Below are positions 1 to 9,264 of a DNA stretch of 64,000 nt, piece after piece; within the stretch, counting starts at the first letter, position 1, and each line of letters starts with the position of its first letter. The position numbers were made by a program, and so were the translations under genes. Location of the stretch: NCBI RefSeq assembly GCF_003285005.1, contig NZ_QMFA01000003.1, positions 212,970 through 276,969 of the forward strand, written 5' to 3'. The notes under the pieces were generated by a model. That model had not been told where the DNA came from. It worked only from the letters and a program-made list of their open reading frames with translations, and made no database searches. Source of the stretch: Paenibacillus sp. YN15 (lineage in GTDB: Bacteria > Bacillota > Bacilli > Paenibacillales > NBRC-103111).

Positions 1-37
1 GGTATTTTGGGTCTCGAAGATTATTCAATCCGGAAGC

Positions 38-1228
38 CTAACTCAGCTTTTCCGAACCTACCGGCATATAGGCGCGGGCGATGGTCTCCCGGTACAGCCC
101 CTCCACATCCTTGGCAAAACGGATGCCGGTCAGCTCGGACACGGAGCGGCAGGCTTCCGCCGACATGCGCTCCTGCATCAGGCGGTCGCCGAGGATGGCT
201 TCAACGTAACGGATGAAATCCGCCTGCTCCTGAAACACGAACCCGTTGGCGCCATGCCGGATGACTCCTTCCAGGCAAGGGTCGGCCATGGCCACCACCG
301 GCAGGCCGGAGGCCAGCGCTTCGGTGTAGGTAATGCCTTGGGTTTCGCTTTGCGAGGCGTTGACGAACACATCTCCCAGCCGGTAATACAGGCAGACCCG
401 GTCCCACAGCACCTCCCCGGCAAAAATCGTCCGGTGGGCAATGCCGTATTCCTCCGCAATCTCCTCCAGCCGCTTCCGCTCCGGCCCGTCCCCTACCAGC
501 AGAAGCTTCACCGGCTCCTTAGCCAAGAGCAGATAATCCTGCAGATGCTGGAGCAGCAGGTCCACATTCTTTTCCTTGGCCATCCTGCCGATGTAGAGCA
601 GCACCTTGTCCCCGTCTTCAATGCCCAGAGATGCCCGCAGCTCCGGCAGCTCCGCAGAGGAACCGGAGCCGCTGCCGAACCGGCTGACATCGATGGGGGT
701 GGGGATAACCCCGATATCCGGACGGACGCCGTAGGAAAGCAGCAGGCTCCGGACCTTTTCCGTAGGGACAATCACCTGGTCGGCGGAATTGCAAAAACGG
801 GTGCTGATGGAGCGGGCCAGCTTTTTGGCCGCGGGCTCCAACACCCCGAATTTAACGATATAGTGGGTATAATTTTCGTAGATGGTATGGTAGGTATGCA
901 AAAAAGGGATTTTTAAGAGCTTCGCCAGGGTTCTGCCCACTATGCCCAAGGAAAACTCCGTATGGGTATGGATAGCGTCCAAGCCCAGCCTGCGGATGAA
1001 GGAGATGGCTTTGGGATGGATAAAGATGCCGATCCGTCTGGAGCTGGCAAACGGAAGGCTGGTGACACGGAATACGCCGGGCTCATGGGGATCGGCCCTG
1101 GGGTCGGTGGTGGTGAACACATACACCTGATGTCCCAGCATCTCCAGAAATTTTTTGTGCATCAGTACGGATGTGGCCACGCCGTTAATTTGCGGATAAT
1201 AGGTGTCCGTAAATAGTCCGATCTTCAT
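38..1228 (-). CDS. GT4-family glycosyltransferase
   Basis: A cytoplasmic, probably membrane-associated glycosyltransferase that transfers a sugar from a nucleotide donor to a lipid or glycan acceptor. The N-terminus (KIGLFTDTYYPQINGVA) is the typical GT4 opening, with a glycine-rich loop preceded by the DTYYP motif seen in diacylglycerol glucosyltransferase-like proteins. The second Rossmann half carries LLYIGRMAKEKN, LLLVGDGPER and the donor-binding segment SQSETQGITYTEALASGLPVV. Length of about 396 residues is normal for GT4. I chose the ATG at 1228 because AGGGGAG lies 8 bases upstream; an in-frame TTG two codons earlier is less likely. The gene is complete, ending in TAG at 38-40. It points away from the GH43 gene start and stands alone here. 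Family assignment is firm; the acceptor (diacylglycerol or another lipid) is inferred. Confidence 0.85.
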   Translation of the reverse strand: MKIGLFTDTYYPQINGVATSVLMHKKFLEMLGHQVYVFTTTDPRADPHEPGVFRVTSLPFASSRRIGIFIHPKAISFIRRLGLDAIHTHTEFSLGIVGRTLAKLLKIPFLHTYHTIYENYTHYIVKFGVLEPAAKKLARSISTRFCNSADQVIVPTEKVRSLLLSYGVRPDIGVIPTPIDVSRFGSGSGSSAELPELRASLGIEDGDKVLLYIGRMAKEKNVDLLLQHLQDYLLLAKEPVKLLLVGDGPERKRLEEIAEEYGIAHRTIFAGEVLWDRVCLYYRLGDVFVNASQSETQGITYTEALASGLPVVAMADPCLEGVIRHGANGFVFQEQADFIRYVEAILGDRLMQERMSAEACRSVSELTGIRFAKDVEGLYRETIARAYMPVGSEKLS

Positions 1229-1335
1229 GTGCAAAGCTCCCCTTCATGTATGATGAGAACTGCCCAACCGTCAGTCCCATCATACACCAAGGAGATGCAT
1301 TTTCGGTAAAAAATTTGTTAGCGGATCGTTAAATC

Positions 1336-3147
1336 CTACAATTTCACCGGCGCCATCAGTCCGTCCGGGCCAAAGTCCAGCGGATCAATGCACACCTCGC
1401 GGTGAAAACCCTTGCCTTCGGCAAACCGGGTAAGGGGCGTCACGAAGCGGTGGTAGGCAATCCAATACTTGTCCGTGCCGGGCTCCTGGAAAATGGAGTG
1501 GTGGCCGGTGCCCAGCATATCCTTTGCCTTGTTTTTGACAAGGACGGGGTAACGGTAGGCAACAGGGCCGTACAGCTCCTCGGCAGTGCCGTAATTAATG
1601 TGGTAATCCTCGCTGCCCGTATCGTCGCAGGACCAGGTGAAGTGGTACAGTCCGCCCCGCTTAAGCACCGTTACCGCCTCGCGGAAATCGAACAGTCCCT
1701 CCAAATTCCGCATGGTTTCCTCGGCGATGCTGACCATATCCTCATTCAGCCTGACGATGGCGGCATGGCTGTTGCCGAACAGCAGGTAGACACTCCCGTC
1801 CTCCTCCACAAAAATAGAGGGATCAATGGCCTGCCCCATAGTTATGGCAAGGCGCTCCAGCAGCTCCATGGTGATAAGCGGCTGAGGCTCCGCCCGGAAG
1901 GGGCCAACCGGGGATTCGCTTACCGCTGCGCCGATGGCGCTTTTGCCATCCGGTCTTTTGCCGCAGAAATAATAGTAGTATTTGCCGTTTCGGGCAGCAA
2001 TGCAGGGGGCCCAGGCGCTGCCCACCGCCCAGGGAACATCGTCGGTAGCCAGATCCAGGATGATGCCTTCATCCCTCCACAGCTTCAGATCCGCGGAGGA
2101 AAACACATGGAATTGGGTGCCGGACCATTTGGTGAACCCGTCCGTGGTGGGGTACAGGTAATAACGGTCCCCGAACTTGGCCAGATCCGGATCGGCAAAC
2201 TGGCCCGGAAGCACCTGATGGCCGTCCCCGAATGCGGCCAGAAGACGGCTGCATTCGTCGCGGGTGATGGGGAGGACACCGCCGTGCCGCTTTTTGCTCT
2301 TGCCCATATCGAATTCCTCATCATCCAGCACACGGAATTCGCCGCTTGCCAGATCGGTTGTGACCAGAGGCAGATACCCCTTGCCCGTGGCGAAGCGGTC
2401 CACAATCAGACACCATTCCTCGCGGTCATTGAATTTGAAGATTTCCGGCCCTTCCACGCCGGTGAGCTCCTCCAGCACGGGAGCGAAGAGGGGGACAAAA
2501 GCGTCCTTATCCAGGGAAGCCCCTTGCTCCACCCGGATATTCTTGGTGGTTTCATCCTTGGAATAGCGGAAGCAGACCCCGTTATGAAGCAGGATAGTGG
2601 TATCGATAATATGGTTATCCCGTTCGATATATTTTTCCGCAGGGGTAAAGCTTCTGAAGTCCTTGGTCCGAGCGCTGTAGATTTTATGCTTCCGCTCTGT
2701 TTCATGCTGCTCTTGGGTGGCGGAGGCCCAGAATACCAGGAAGTCCCCGCTGGCTTCATCAAAAACCGCTTCAGGCGCCCACAGGCAGCCTGCGCCAGGC
2801 ACAGCCAAGGTGACGGCCCAAGGGGAAGACCAGTTCACCAGGTCGGCGGATTCCCATACGATCATATCCCGGCTTCCGGCCTGGACTGCTGTCGCCCAGC
2901 CTTTGCCGCTGGCGATGCGCAGATCGGTGGCAATCAGATAGAACTTGGCGGCTTTTGGGTCACGCACCAAAAACGGGTCGCGGGCTCCTTTTTCGCCCAA
3001 GCCGGAGCGGAGCACCGGCAAACCCCCGTTCAAATCCTTCCAATGGAGCCCATCCTCGCTGTATGCGAAATAAACCTGCTCGCCGTCAGGCTGCTCGCCA
3101 ATAAAATGGGCCATTACATAGCCGGAGTAGCTTTTCTGCTGTGTCAA
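1336..3147 (-). CDS. Glycoside hydrolase family 43 protein, two propeller-like halves
   Basis: A predicted cytoplasmic glycosidase (no signal peptide) of the GH43 five-bladed propeller type, likely acting on arabinose-, xylose- or galactose-containing oligosaccharides. Two GH43-like halves are visible. The first has GARDPFLVRDPKAAKFYLIATD and LWAPEAVFDEASGDFLVFWA. The second has the canonical opening ADPDLAKFGDRYYLYPTTDGF, then GSAWAPCIAARNGKYYYYFCG, and QAIDPSIFVEEDGSVYLLFGN as the next blade. The gene probably starts at a TTG at 3147, because GGAGGG lies 10 bases upstream; the upstream ATG at 3165 overlaps that ribosome binding site. This gives about 603 residues, roughly twice a single GH43 domain. 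It is divergent from tetR across a 500-bp gap that holds a repeat quartet. GH43 membership is solid; the subfamily and substrate are not resolvable by eye. Confidence 0.85.
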   Translation of the reverse strand: MTQQKSYSGYVMAHFIGEQPDGEQVYFAYSEDGLHWKDLNGGLPVLRSGLGEKGARDPFLVRDPKAAKFYLIATDLRIASGKGWATAVQAGSRDMIVWESADLVNWSSPWAVTLAVPGAGCLWAPEAVFDEASGDFLVFWASATQEQHETERKHKIYSARTKDFRSFTPAEKYIERDNHIIDTTILLHNGVCFRYSKDETTKNIRVEQGASLDKDAFVPLFAPVLEELTGVEGPEIFKFNDREEWCLIVDRFATGKGYLPLVTTDLASGEFRVLDDEEFDMGKSKKRHGGVLPITRDECSRLLAAFGDGHQVLPGQFADPDLAKFGDRYYLYPTTDGFTKWSGTQFHVFSSADLKLWRDEGIILDLATDDVPWAVGSAWAPCIAARNGKYYYYFCGKRPDGKSAIGAAVSESPVGPFRAEPQPLITMELLERLAITMGQAIDPSIFVEEDGSVYLLFGNSHAAIVRLNEDMVSIAEETMRNLEGLFDFREAVTVLKRGGLYHFTWSCDDTGSEDYHINYGTAEELYGPVAYRYPVLVKNKAKDMLGTGHHSIFQEPGTDKYWIAYHRFVTPLTRFAEGKGFHREVCIDPLDFGPDGLMAPVKL

Positions 3148-3327
3148 AATCCATTCTCCCTCCATACATCGGGTTGTCTTACTGAACAGTATATGGGCCC
3201 GTCCCGCGGCGGGCAATAGAGTATCCCGGCAAAAAACTGACCTATTGTGTTTATTTGCTGATTTATTGAATGCCGGCTAGGCTCCCACGGCTTTGCCTTC
3301 AGTTAGAATGGGGCTGGCTATTTGGGG

Positions 3328-3520
3328 ATAGCGGAAGTTTAATTTCCTCTATTCTGGTCAAAAGGAGGGGAAGCCGCAGATAAGGGCAGGCCGATTTCCG
3401 CTATTGCTCCGGTTTACCGGCAAACCAACTCGGTGTTGGGCGAATAGCGGAAAATTGCTTGCCGCTATTCTTGCCTTTTCCGGAGCGCTGAGGAGATAAC
3501 GGAAAATAGGCTTCCCTTAT
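3328..3520. repeat. Quartet element Q1 (family A)
   Basis: Four 25-bp near-palindromic units at 3328-3352, 3380-3404, 3444-3468 and 3496-3520, each of the form ATARCGG...CCGYTAT. Centres are 52, 64 and 52 bp apart. Unit 1 resembles the reverse complement of unit 3, and unit 2 that of unit 4 (both share the flank CAGATAAGGG on opposite strands), so the order is two units followed by two inverted units. It fills the middle of the divergent gap between the GH43 gene and tetR. No ORF is supported here. Seen directly; function unknown. Confidence 0.9.
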
Positions 3521-3577
3521 CTGTAGGTATGGAGGGTGCGCCCATGGGGCTGCTTCCCGGACTCGCGGAATTTATAC

Positions 3578-3606
3578 TTGCCAACGAGCGCATAATCTTT
3601 TACAAT
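3578..3606 (+). promoter_or_regulatory. SigmaA-type promoter of tetR
   Basis: A -35 TTGCCA (3578-3583) and -10 TACAAT (3601-3606) are separated by 17 bp, matching the vegetative consensus closely. The predicted start of transcription (about 3613) lies inside the palindromic operator that follows, so bound repressor would block initiation. Confidence 0.7.
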
Positions 3607-3608
3607 GT

Positions 3609-3624
3609 GAATGAATATTCATTC
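3609..3624. promoter_or_regulatory. TetR operator O1
   Basis: GAATGAATATTCATTC is a perfect 16-bp palindrome placed directly after the -10 box of the tetR promoter and before its ribosome binding site. The same palindrome recurs at 4235-4254 before the MMPL gene. Two copies flanking a TetR gene and next to its likely target are strong evidence for an autoregulatory operator pair. Confidence 0.85.
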
Positions 3625-3646
3625 CGAGACAAAGGGGGACAACTCA

Positions 3647-4216
3647 TTGGCAGCCAATAAGCGGGACAGCATCCTGAAAGCCGCGCTGCAGCTTTTTGCG
3701 GAAAGGGGCTATGACGGCACCACTGTGCCCATGATTGCCGATCGGGCCCAAGTGGGGGCGGGGACGATTTACCGCTATTTCGAGAATAAGGAGTCCCTGG
3801 TGAACGGCCTGTTCCAGTCATGCGTGAAGGAATTTGCCGATACTCTGCATTTCGATGCCCTCCACTCTAAAGAGGATATCAGGGAGCAATTCCACTTTAT
3901 CTTTCAGCGTCTGGTGGCTTTTGCGGACAATAACCTGCTTGCGCTGCTCTTCATTGATTCCCACAACAGCGCCTATTATCTGGATCAGGAAAGCAAGAAG
4001 GTTTTTGAGGAGCTGCTGGGCACCTTCCGGCAGGTGATCCTGAACGGCAAAAAAGCGGGTATGATTAAGGATTTTGATATAAATGCGCTGATTGCCCTGG
4101 TGTATGGCGCATATGTGCAGATCTTCAAGCTCATCAGCGCGGGGATTCTAACAGAAACCCGGGAGCTGCTGGCAGGGGTGGAGGAGAGCTGCTGGGATGC
4201 CGTCAGAGTCATCTGA
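3647..4216 (+). CDS. TetR/AcrR-family repressor
   Basis: A DNA-binding repressor, probably of itself and the MMPL transporter 61 bp downstream. The N-terminal helix-turn-helix is typical: KRDSILKAALQLFAERGYDGTTVPMIADRAQVG, then AGTIYRYFENKESLVNGLF. The C-terminal ligand and dimer domain is all-helical and unassigned. Start choice: an in-frame ATG at 3611 lies inside the operator and upstream of the Shine-Dalgarno sequence, so it cannot be the normal start. TTG at 3647 has AAGGGGG 8 bases upstream, giving about 189 residues, usual for the family. The ligand is unknown; a lipophilic or cationic compound exported by the MMPL pump is the natural guess. Confidence 0.9.
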   Translation: MAANKRDSILKAALQLFAERGYDGTTVPMIADRAQVGAGTIYRYFENKESLVNGLFQSCVKEFADTLHFDALHSKEDIREQFHFIFQRLVAFADNNLLALLFIDSHNSAYYLDQESKKVFEELLGTFRQVILNGKKAGMIKDFDINALIALVYGAYVQIFKLISAGILTETRELLAGVEESCWDAVRVI

Positions 4217-4234
4217 CTCTTTTTTTGCAGCGAA

Positions 4235-4254
4235 CGGAATGAATATTCATTCCG
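4235..4254. promoter_or_regulatory. TetR operator O2
   Basis: CGGAATGAATATTCATTCCG is a perfect 20-bp palindrome in the gap between tetR and the MMPL gene; its inner 16 bp equal O1. I see no clear -35/-10 pair around it, so it may control an internal promoter, act as a roadblock for read-through from tetR, or help loop DNA with O1 about 628 bp away. Confidence 0.85.
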
Positions 4255-4277
4255 AATAATACAGATGGAGGGATACC

Positions 4278-7200
4278 ATGAAAAAAATCTTGACTTCAAG
4301 AAGTATTTCCTTGTTGATTTGGGGGGCGGTAACGGCCGTTTTGCTGTTCACCATGCCCGACATGGATGTTTTGGTGAGAGAAAAGGGTCAAGCCGGTGTG
4401 CCGGATACCAAACAAAGCCGAATCGCCAATTCCATGATCAGCAAGATGAATGAGAATGGCAGAGAGAATTATGATCTGATCGCCGTCTTTTACAGCGGCA
4501 GCGGCACAGCCTTGTCCGGCGCGCAGTTGGAGCAGGTGAAGATGTCCATCGAAGAGCTGCAGAGCCGGAGCGGGGAATTGGGCATCCGGCAAGTGAACTC
4601 CTATTTGGACAGCGATGAAATGAGACAGCAATTGGTCTCCCGGGACCAATCGACGATTTTGGCCCAAATCGCCATATCCAAGGAGAGCGGCATCATCTCG
4701 GAGGTGTCGGAGCGGTTGGAGGCAGTTATCCAAAAAGATGGGCTGCAAACCTATTTAACCGGAACGGATTTGGTTATCGAGGATTTCGTGAAATCTACCC
4801 AGGAGGGGATCAAAAAGACGGAGGTCATTGCGGTAGGCTTCATCCTAGCCGTATTGATCATCGTGTTCCGCTCTCCCGTTGTGCCGCTGGTTTCTTTGGC
4901 TACAGTGGGGGTGTCTTACCTGGTTTCCATGGGAATCATTGCCCATCTCGTCGACAAGTTCAATTATCCGTTTTCCAATTTCACCCAGGTCTTTCTGGTG
5001 GTGGTGCTGTTTGGCATAGGAACGGACTACAATATTCTCCTGTTCACCAGATATAAGGAGGAGTTGGGCCGTCAGGAGCATGGCAATGCCGCCATTAAGG
5101 CCACCTACAAATCGGCCGGGCGGACTGTGCTGTACAGCGGGCTGGCGGTGTTTATCGGCTTTGCGGCGCTGATTCTGGCCGAGTTCAATATTTACCGCTC
5201 CAGCTCGTCCGTAGCCATTGGAATTGCCGTTTTGCTGCTGGTATTAAACACGCTGAATCCCTTTTTTATGGCTCTGCTGGGAAAAAAGCTGTTCTGGCCG
5301 TCCCAATCCCTTGCAGGACATGGAGACAGCCGCATCTGGGGCGCTTTGTCCCGTGTCTCCGTCCGCCGTCCCGTTGCCGTTCTGGCGGCGGTGGCGCTGC
5401 TGTGCACACCTCTCATTATGGGCTACAGCGGCAGGTTAAGCTATAACGACCTGCTTGAAGTGGACGATGCTTATGCCTCCAAGCAGGGGATCAGCATCAT
5501 CGAAGAGCACTTCTCCCCGGGCTTTTCCTCACCCGCCACCATCGTCATTGAAGCTGACCATCCCCTTGATACCACAGAAAGTCTCCAGACTGTGGACGAA
5601 CTGGCTGAGAAGATTTCCAAGGTCAAGGGCATTGAAGGGGTGTATACAGTAACGCGGCCAACCGGCGGAAAACTCAAGGAGCTTTATATCAGCGGCCAGT
5701 CCCATGAATTGAAGGACGGACTGGATGAGGCAGGCAGCGGAATTGCAAGCATCCATGCGGGATTAGCCTCCGCTCAGGAGGAGTTTAAACATTCGGGCGC
5801 AAACAGCTTGACTCATGTGCAGGCCTTAATCGACGGAACAGGGAAATTAAGGGAAGGAACGGCAATTTTGGGGAATGCGCTCAATCAGGTGGCGGCAGGC
5901 ATTAACTCCGGAGCTGCAGGAGCCAGTGAGCTGCAATCCGGTCTGTCCACACTGCAGCAGCAGCTTGGCGGAATGTCCCAGGCTGCTTTCCGCCTGGCTG
6001 AGGGCTATGCCGGACTGGAAGCGGGTTTATCCTCCTACTCCGGGTATCTGGATGACATCAGCCGGAGGATCGGCGGAGCGTCAGCGGGTTACCGGCAGAT
6101 TGGAGCTTCCATGACGGAGCTGGTCAAAAGCCGTCCGGAGCTTAACGACGACAGGAATATTCGGACTGTCATGGACATAGCGGCATCCGGCGAAAAACAG
6201 TTGGCAGAGCTGTCTGCCCAATTGGAGCAGACCATTCCCCCCTATGAAGAGGCAATCGCCTCTTTTCAAACAGCCAATGGAGCGTTGGCGCAGCTTCAGG
6301 CAGGGCTTGGGCAGGTGGAGCAGGGAGCCGCTCAACTGGGCACGGGCGCAGCCGGGCTAGAGACGGGGCTGAAGGAAGGGGCGGCAGGCTCGGCGCAGAT
6401 TTCGGGCAAAACCGCAGAACTGGAGGCAGGACTGTCCCAGGTATATGAAGGGCAGAAGGAGCTTCTGGCCGGATTGGGCCAGCTTGAGGGAAAGATGGAG
6501 ACCCTAAAAGCGGGACTCGGCGAAAGCACAGCCGGGCTGGCTGCCATCAGCGAAGGACTTAACGATGCCCGTGAATATTTGGACGGTCTCAGCAGCTCCG
6601 AGGCTTCACAGAAATTCTATATTCCAGCCCAGGTTTTGAAAAGTGAAGAATTCCAAAAATCGGTGGATATGTATATGTCGTCCGATCGGAAAATGGTCAG
6701 GATGGCGGTAATTCTCGAGGTAAATCCGTATTCCGCAGAAGCCATGGATATTGCAGAAGATTTGAACGGACAAATAAAAGCTGCGCTGGAGGGAAGCGGT
6801 CTGTCTGGCGCCAAGGTGGCGGTAGGAGGGAAATCCTCGCAGAACGTGGATCTGCAGGCCATGGCCGGAGAGGATTTTTCACGCACTGTCGTGCTGATGC
6901 TGGCCGGCATCGGATTAATGCTGGTCCTGGTTACCCGCTCCTTTTGGCAGCCGGTATTTATTATTGGCTCCTTGCTGCTGGCATATGGCGCGTCTCTCGG
7001 CCTGGGCGAATTAATCGGCACGCGGCTGCTGGGCGTGGATAATCTGGGGTGGAACGTGCCTTTCTTCACCTTTATTATGATTGTCGCTTTAGGTGTGGAT
7101 TACAGTATCTTCCTGATGATGCGGTTCAAAGAAAGGGGGAATCTCTCTGCTCCGGGCATTGTGGAAGCTGCACGCTACATGGGCGGCGTTGTCATTTCGG

Positions 7201-7406
7201 CGGCCGTTATTTTAAGCGGGACCTTCGCCGCATTGATCCCCTCGGGTGTCATCACTCTTATTGAAGTGGCCATCTCCATTATTATCGGATTGCTGCTGCT
7301 CAGCTTTATCATGCTCCCCGTATGTATGCCTGCGCTTTTGTCCATTCTTTACAATGGGATCGGGAACATCGGGAAAAAGAAAGGTCATACGGATAACAAT
7401 CAATAA
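4278..7406 (+). CDS. MMPL/RND-superfamily transporter
   Basis: A large membrane exporter of the MMPL (RND-like) superfamily, 1042 residues, related in layout to Bacillus YdgH/YdfJ-type proteins. One N-terminal membrane helix is followed by an outside domain and a bundle including VIAVGFILAVLIIVF and a proton-relay-like segment GIGTDYNILLFTRYKEE. The second bundle repeats this with LGVDYSIFLMMRFKE, the paired DY signature of MMPL proteins. Between the bundles lies a long extracytoplasmic region (roughly residues 480-770) full of heptad-like, Gly/Ala-rich repeats (GAAQLGTGAAGLETGLKEG), expected to form helical hairpins. Start ATG has GGAGGG 5 bases upstream. It is preceded by a TetR gene and operator, so substrate-induced expression is likely. 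Substrate unknown; lipids, surfactants or antimicrobial compounds are options. Confidence 0.9.
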   Translation: MKKILTSRSISLLIWGAVTAVLLFTMPDMDVLVREKGQAGVPDTKQSRIANSMISKMNENGRENYDLIAVFYSGSGTALSGAQLEQVKMSIEELQSRSGELGIRQVNSYLDSDEMRQQLVSRDQSTILAQIAISKESGIISEVSERLEAVIQKDGLQTYLTGTDLVIEDFVKSTQEGIKKTEVIAVGFILAVLIIVFRSPVVPLVSLATVGVSYLVSMGIIAHLVDKFNYPFSNFTQVFLVVVLFGIGTDYNILLFTRYKEELGRQEHGNAAIKATYKSAGRTVLYSGLAVFIGFAALILAEFNIYRSSSSVAIGIAVLLLVLNTLNPFFMALLGKKLFWPSQSLAGHGDSRIWGALSRVSVRRPVAVLAAVALLCTPLIMGYSGRLSYNDLLEVDDAYASKQGISIIEEHFSPGFSSPATIVIEADHPLDTTESLQTVDELAEKISKVKGIEGVYTVTRPTGGKLKELYISGQSHELKDGLDEAGSGIASIHAGLASAQEEFKHSGANSLTHVQALIDGTGKLREGTAILGNALNQVAAGINSGAAGASELQSGLSTLQQQLGGMSQAAFRLAEGYAGLEAGLSSYSGYLDDISRRIGGASAGYRQIGASMTELVKSRPELNDDRNIRTVMDIAASGEKQLAELSAQLEQTIPPYEEAIASFQTANGALAQLQAGLGQVEQGAAQLGTGAAGLETGLKEGAAGSAQISGKTAELEAGLSQVYEGQKELLAGLGQLEGKMETLKAGLGESTAGLAAISEGLNDAREYLDGLSSSEASQKFYIPAQVLKSEEFQKSVDMYMSSDRKMVRMAVILEVNPYSAEAMDIAEDLNGQIKAALEGSGLSGAKVAVGGKSSQNVDLQAMAGEDFSRTVVLMLAGIGLMLVLVTRSFWQPVFIIGSLLLAYGASLGLGELIGTRLLGVDNLGWNVPFFTFIMIVALGVDYSIFLMMRFKERGNLSAPGIVEAARYMGGVVISAAVILSGTFAALIPSGVITLIEVAISIIIGLLLLSFIMLPVCMPALLSILYNGIGNIGKKKGHTDNNQ

Positions 7407-7525
7407 AAAATCTTTCAGGAAACTCTCAGTTTGTATTCAGCTTTATTTCATCGCCGTTTAAGGTTTGGGGGATAAGCTCTATACATTAACAAATCCAATC
7501 CAAATCTGAAGGGAAGAGATGAATA

Positions 7526-9187
7526 ATGAAAAAGCAATTGGCAGTTGTTATGAGTGCGGCGGTTCTGGCGGCGGGAGGATGGGGATGGGCAGGCACTGCG
7601 GCCCATGCTGCGGCAGATACATACACCGTGTCCATATCCATAAATGCGGATGAAGCCTCTCAGCAGACCGTTACATACTCCGATGTGTTTGTATCCGCAT
7701 GGTTGAACAGCCTTCCCGAGCGGGTATCCGGTTTGTACAGTGAAGATCAGGACATTTACGCCGAGCGTTTGGCCGATGGGGCTTCCATTGCGGATGCGGC
7801 AGGCGAGTCATATACTACTATCGTTTCGGATCTGACGGCGCTGTTCAATAAGGATGCGGAAAATGAAGTGGCCCACGGTTACCTTACAGTAGAGGAAGCA
7901 GCCGATGCAGCCAAGCAGGTGGAGAGTCTGCTTCCCAAGCTGTTGAGCCAGGCCTGGTCCGGCTACGATGCGGCAGCAGAGGCGTTGCATCTGGGCCGTG
8001 AGGCATTAAACAACCGGTTAAGCCAATTGGTCCAGCTTACTGCCGGTGTGTCCGAGATTTCCACAGCGGATGTAAGGGCGGCGTTAAAAGCCGGGGAATC
8101 CCTGGTGGAGGCTTCCGGTTTGAGTGAATCCGATCTGACCGCCTATTTGCTCTCCGGGCTGAATCAGGATTTGGACCGGCTGGTGCAAACCAATCGGTTG
8201 ACCCAGGAGGAAAGCAGCGGCCTGAAGAGCGAAGCGGCATTGGCTGTGGCCAAAATCGTCAACACCAAGGGTTATGATGCCGAGGAAAATGCCTGGATGG
8301 ATGTGTATGCCCAATCACTGATTAACGAAAAGCTAAGCAGCGTTGCCAGACTGGCTGCCATTTATGCGGATGAGGACTACACCGATGTGGCAAACGCCCT
8401 TGCGGCAGGCCAAAGCTTGGAGACGGCTACCGGTATGGATGCCGATCAACTGGCCGCTCATCTGCAGGCGGACGTTGACAAAGCCCTTGATGCGGCGTGG
8501 ATTTCAGGAGCGTTGAGCACGGCCAAGCTTGATGAATGGAAAGCCGAAGCGCAGAAGCAGCTCTTGGCGGCTGTAACCGCCAACGGCTACGGAGCCGCAA
8601 CGGAAGCCGACCCGGCTATTGTCAAGGAGAGCCTGCGCTCCATCGTCAGTCAAACGGCAAGCTATGCCGGTCTTGGCCTGGCGGAGCTGAGAAGCCAGCT
8701 TGACAGCGGTGCAACCCTTGCGGCTGCGGCGGATTTAAGTGCGGCGGAGCTTGCATCGGCGCTGGACAGCTCTGTGGATGCTTATATCGATCAAGCGGCA
8801 GATAACGGTTGGCTGAAGACGGAGGCAGCGGCTTCCACCAAGGATGCGGCCTATGCGGAGCTGCTGGCTGCAGTGGATCAGGCAGGTTATACCGGGGAAG
8901 TGGATGCCGATGCCTATCTGCAGGAACGGGCGGACCGTATTGTGTATGACGCCGCCGCCGTCACAGGCACCCCGGCTGCGCAAATTCTCGAAGGGCTGGC
9001 CCAAGGGCGGAGCCTGGCGGCTGCAGCGCAAACCGATGCGGCAACCCTGTACAAGGGACTTGTGAAGCAGACCAATAAGGAAATCAACACCTATGTGACC
9101 GCCGGCTCCCTGAGCAGCCAGGACGCCAATGCGCTGAAGGCCGATTACTCTGTGAAGCTGCTGGACGCTCTCAACCCTTCTCTCTAA
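7526..9187 (+). CDS. Secreted protein with five helical repeats, function unknown
   Basis: I do not recognise a named family. A signal peptide is clear (MKKQLAVVMSAAVLAAGGWG, cleavage near AHAA-AD). The mature chain is built of about five repeats of roughly 80-95 residues. Each contains a short motif of the type LAxGxSLxxAA, then a helix beginning SAAEL/DADQL, then a turn GxLS/T, for example LAAGQSLETATGMDADQLAAHL and LAQGRSLAAAAQTDAATLYKGL. This pattern resembles the DUF2680-like helical units of Bacilli. No catalytic residues or cysteines stand out. It begins 119 bp after the MMPL gene and ends at a good terminator. It could be co-expressed with the transporter, as an envelope partner, but that is inference only. 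Ribosome binding site GGGAAGAG is moderate. Confidence 0.7.
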   Translation: MKKQLAVVMSAAVLAAGGWGWAGTAAHAAADTYTVSISINADEASQQTVTYSDVFVSAWLNSLPERVSGLYSEDQDIYAERLADGASIADAAGESYTTIVSDLTALFNKDAENEVAHGYLTVEEAADAAKQVESLLPKLLSQAWSGYDAAAEALHLGREALNNRLSQLVQLTAGVSEISTADVRAALKAGESLVEASGLSESDLTAYLLSGLNQDLDRLVQTNRLTQEESSGLKSEAALAVAKIVNTKGYDAEENAWMDVYAQSLINEKLSSVARLAAIYADEDYTDVANALAAGQSLETATGMDADQLAAHLQADVDKALDAAWISGALSTAKLDEWKAEAQKQLLAAVTANGYGAATEADPAIVKESLRSIVSQTASYAGLGLAELRSQLDSGATLAAAADLSAAELASALDSSVDAYIDQAADNGWLKTEAAASTKDAAYAELLAAVDQAGYTGEVDADAYLQERADRIVYDAAAVTGTPAAQILEGLAQGRSLAAAAQTDAATLYKGLVKQTNKEINTYVTAGSLSSQDANALKADYSVKLLDALNPSL

Positions 9188-9218
9188 TTCATCATTCGAG
9201 CCGAAAACGGCAATGCGC

Positions 9219-9264
9219 AAAAGCCATCCATGGTTACCGGTGAACGGGCCAGGGATGGCTTTTT
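9219..9264 (+). terminator. Rho-independent terminator
   Basis: Arms 9219-9229 (AAAAGCCATCC) and 9253-9263 (GGATGGCTTTT) form an 11-bp stem with a T-tract, 32 bases after the stop of the helical-repeat protein. Confidence 0.85.

Noticed and set aside
1402..3219. A 605-codon plus-strand open frame opposite the GH43 gene.
   Set aside because: The GH43 frame has clear propeller motifs and a ribosome binding site; the opposite frame has neither.
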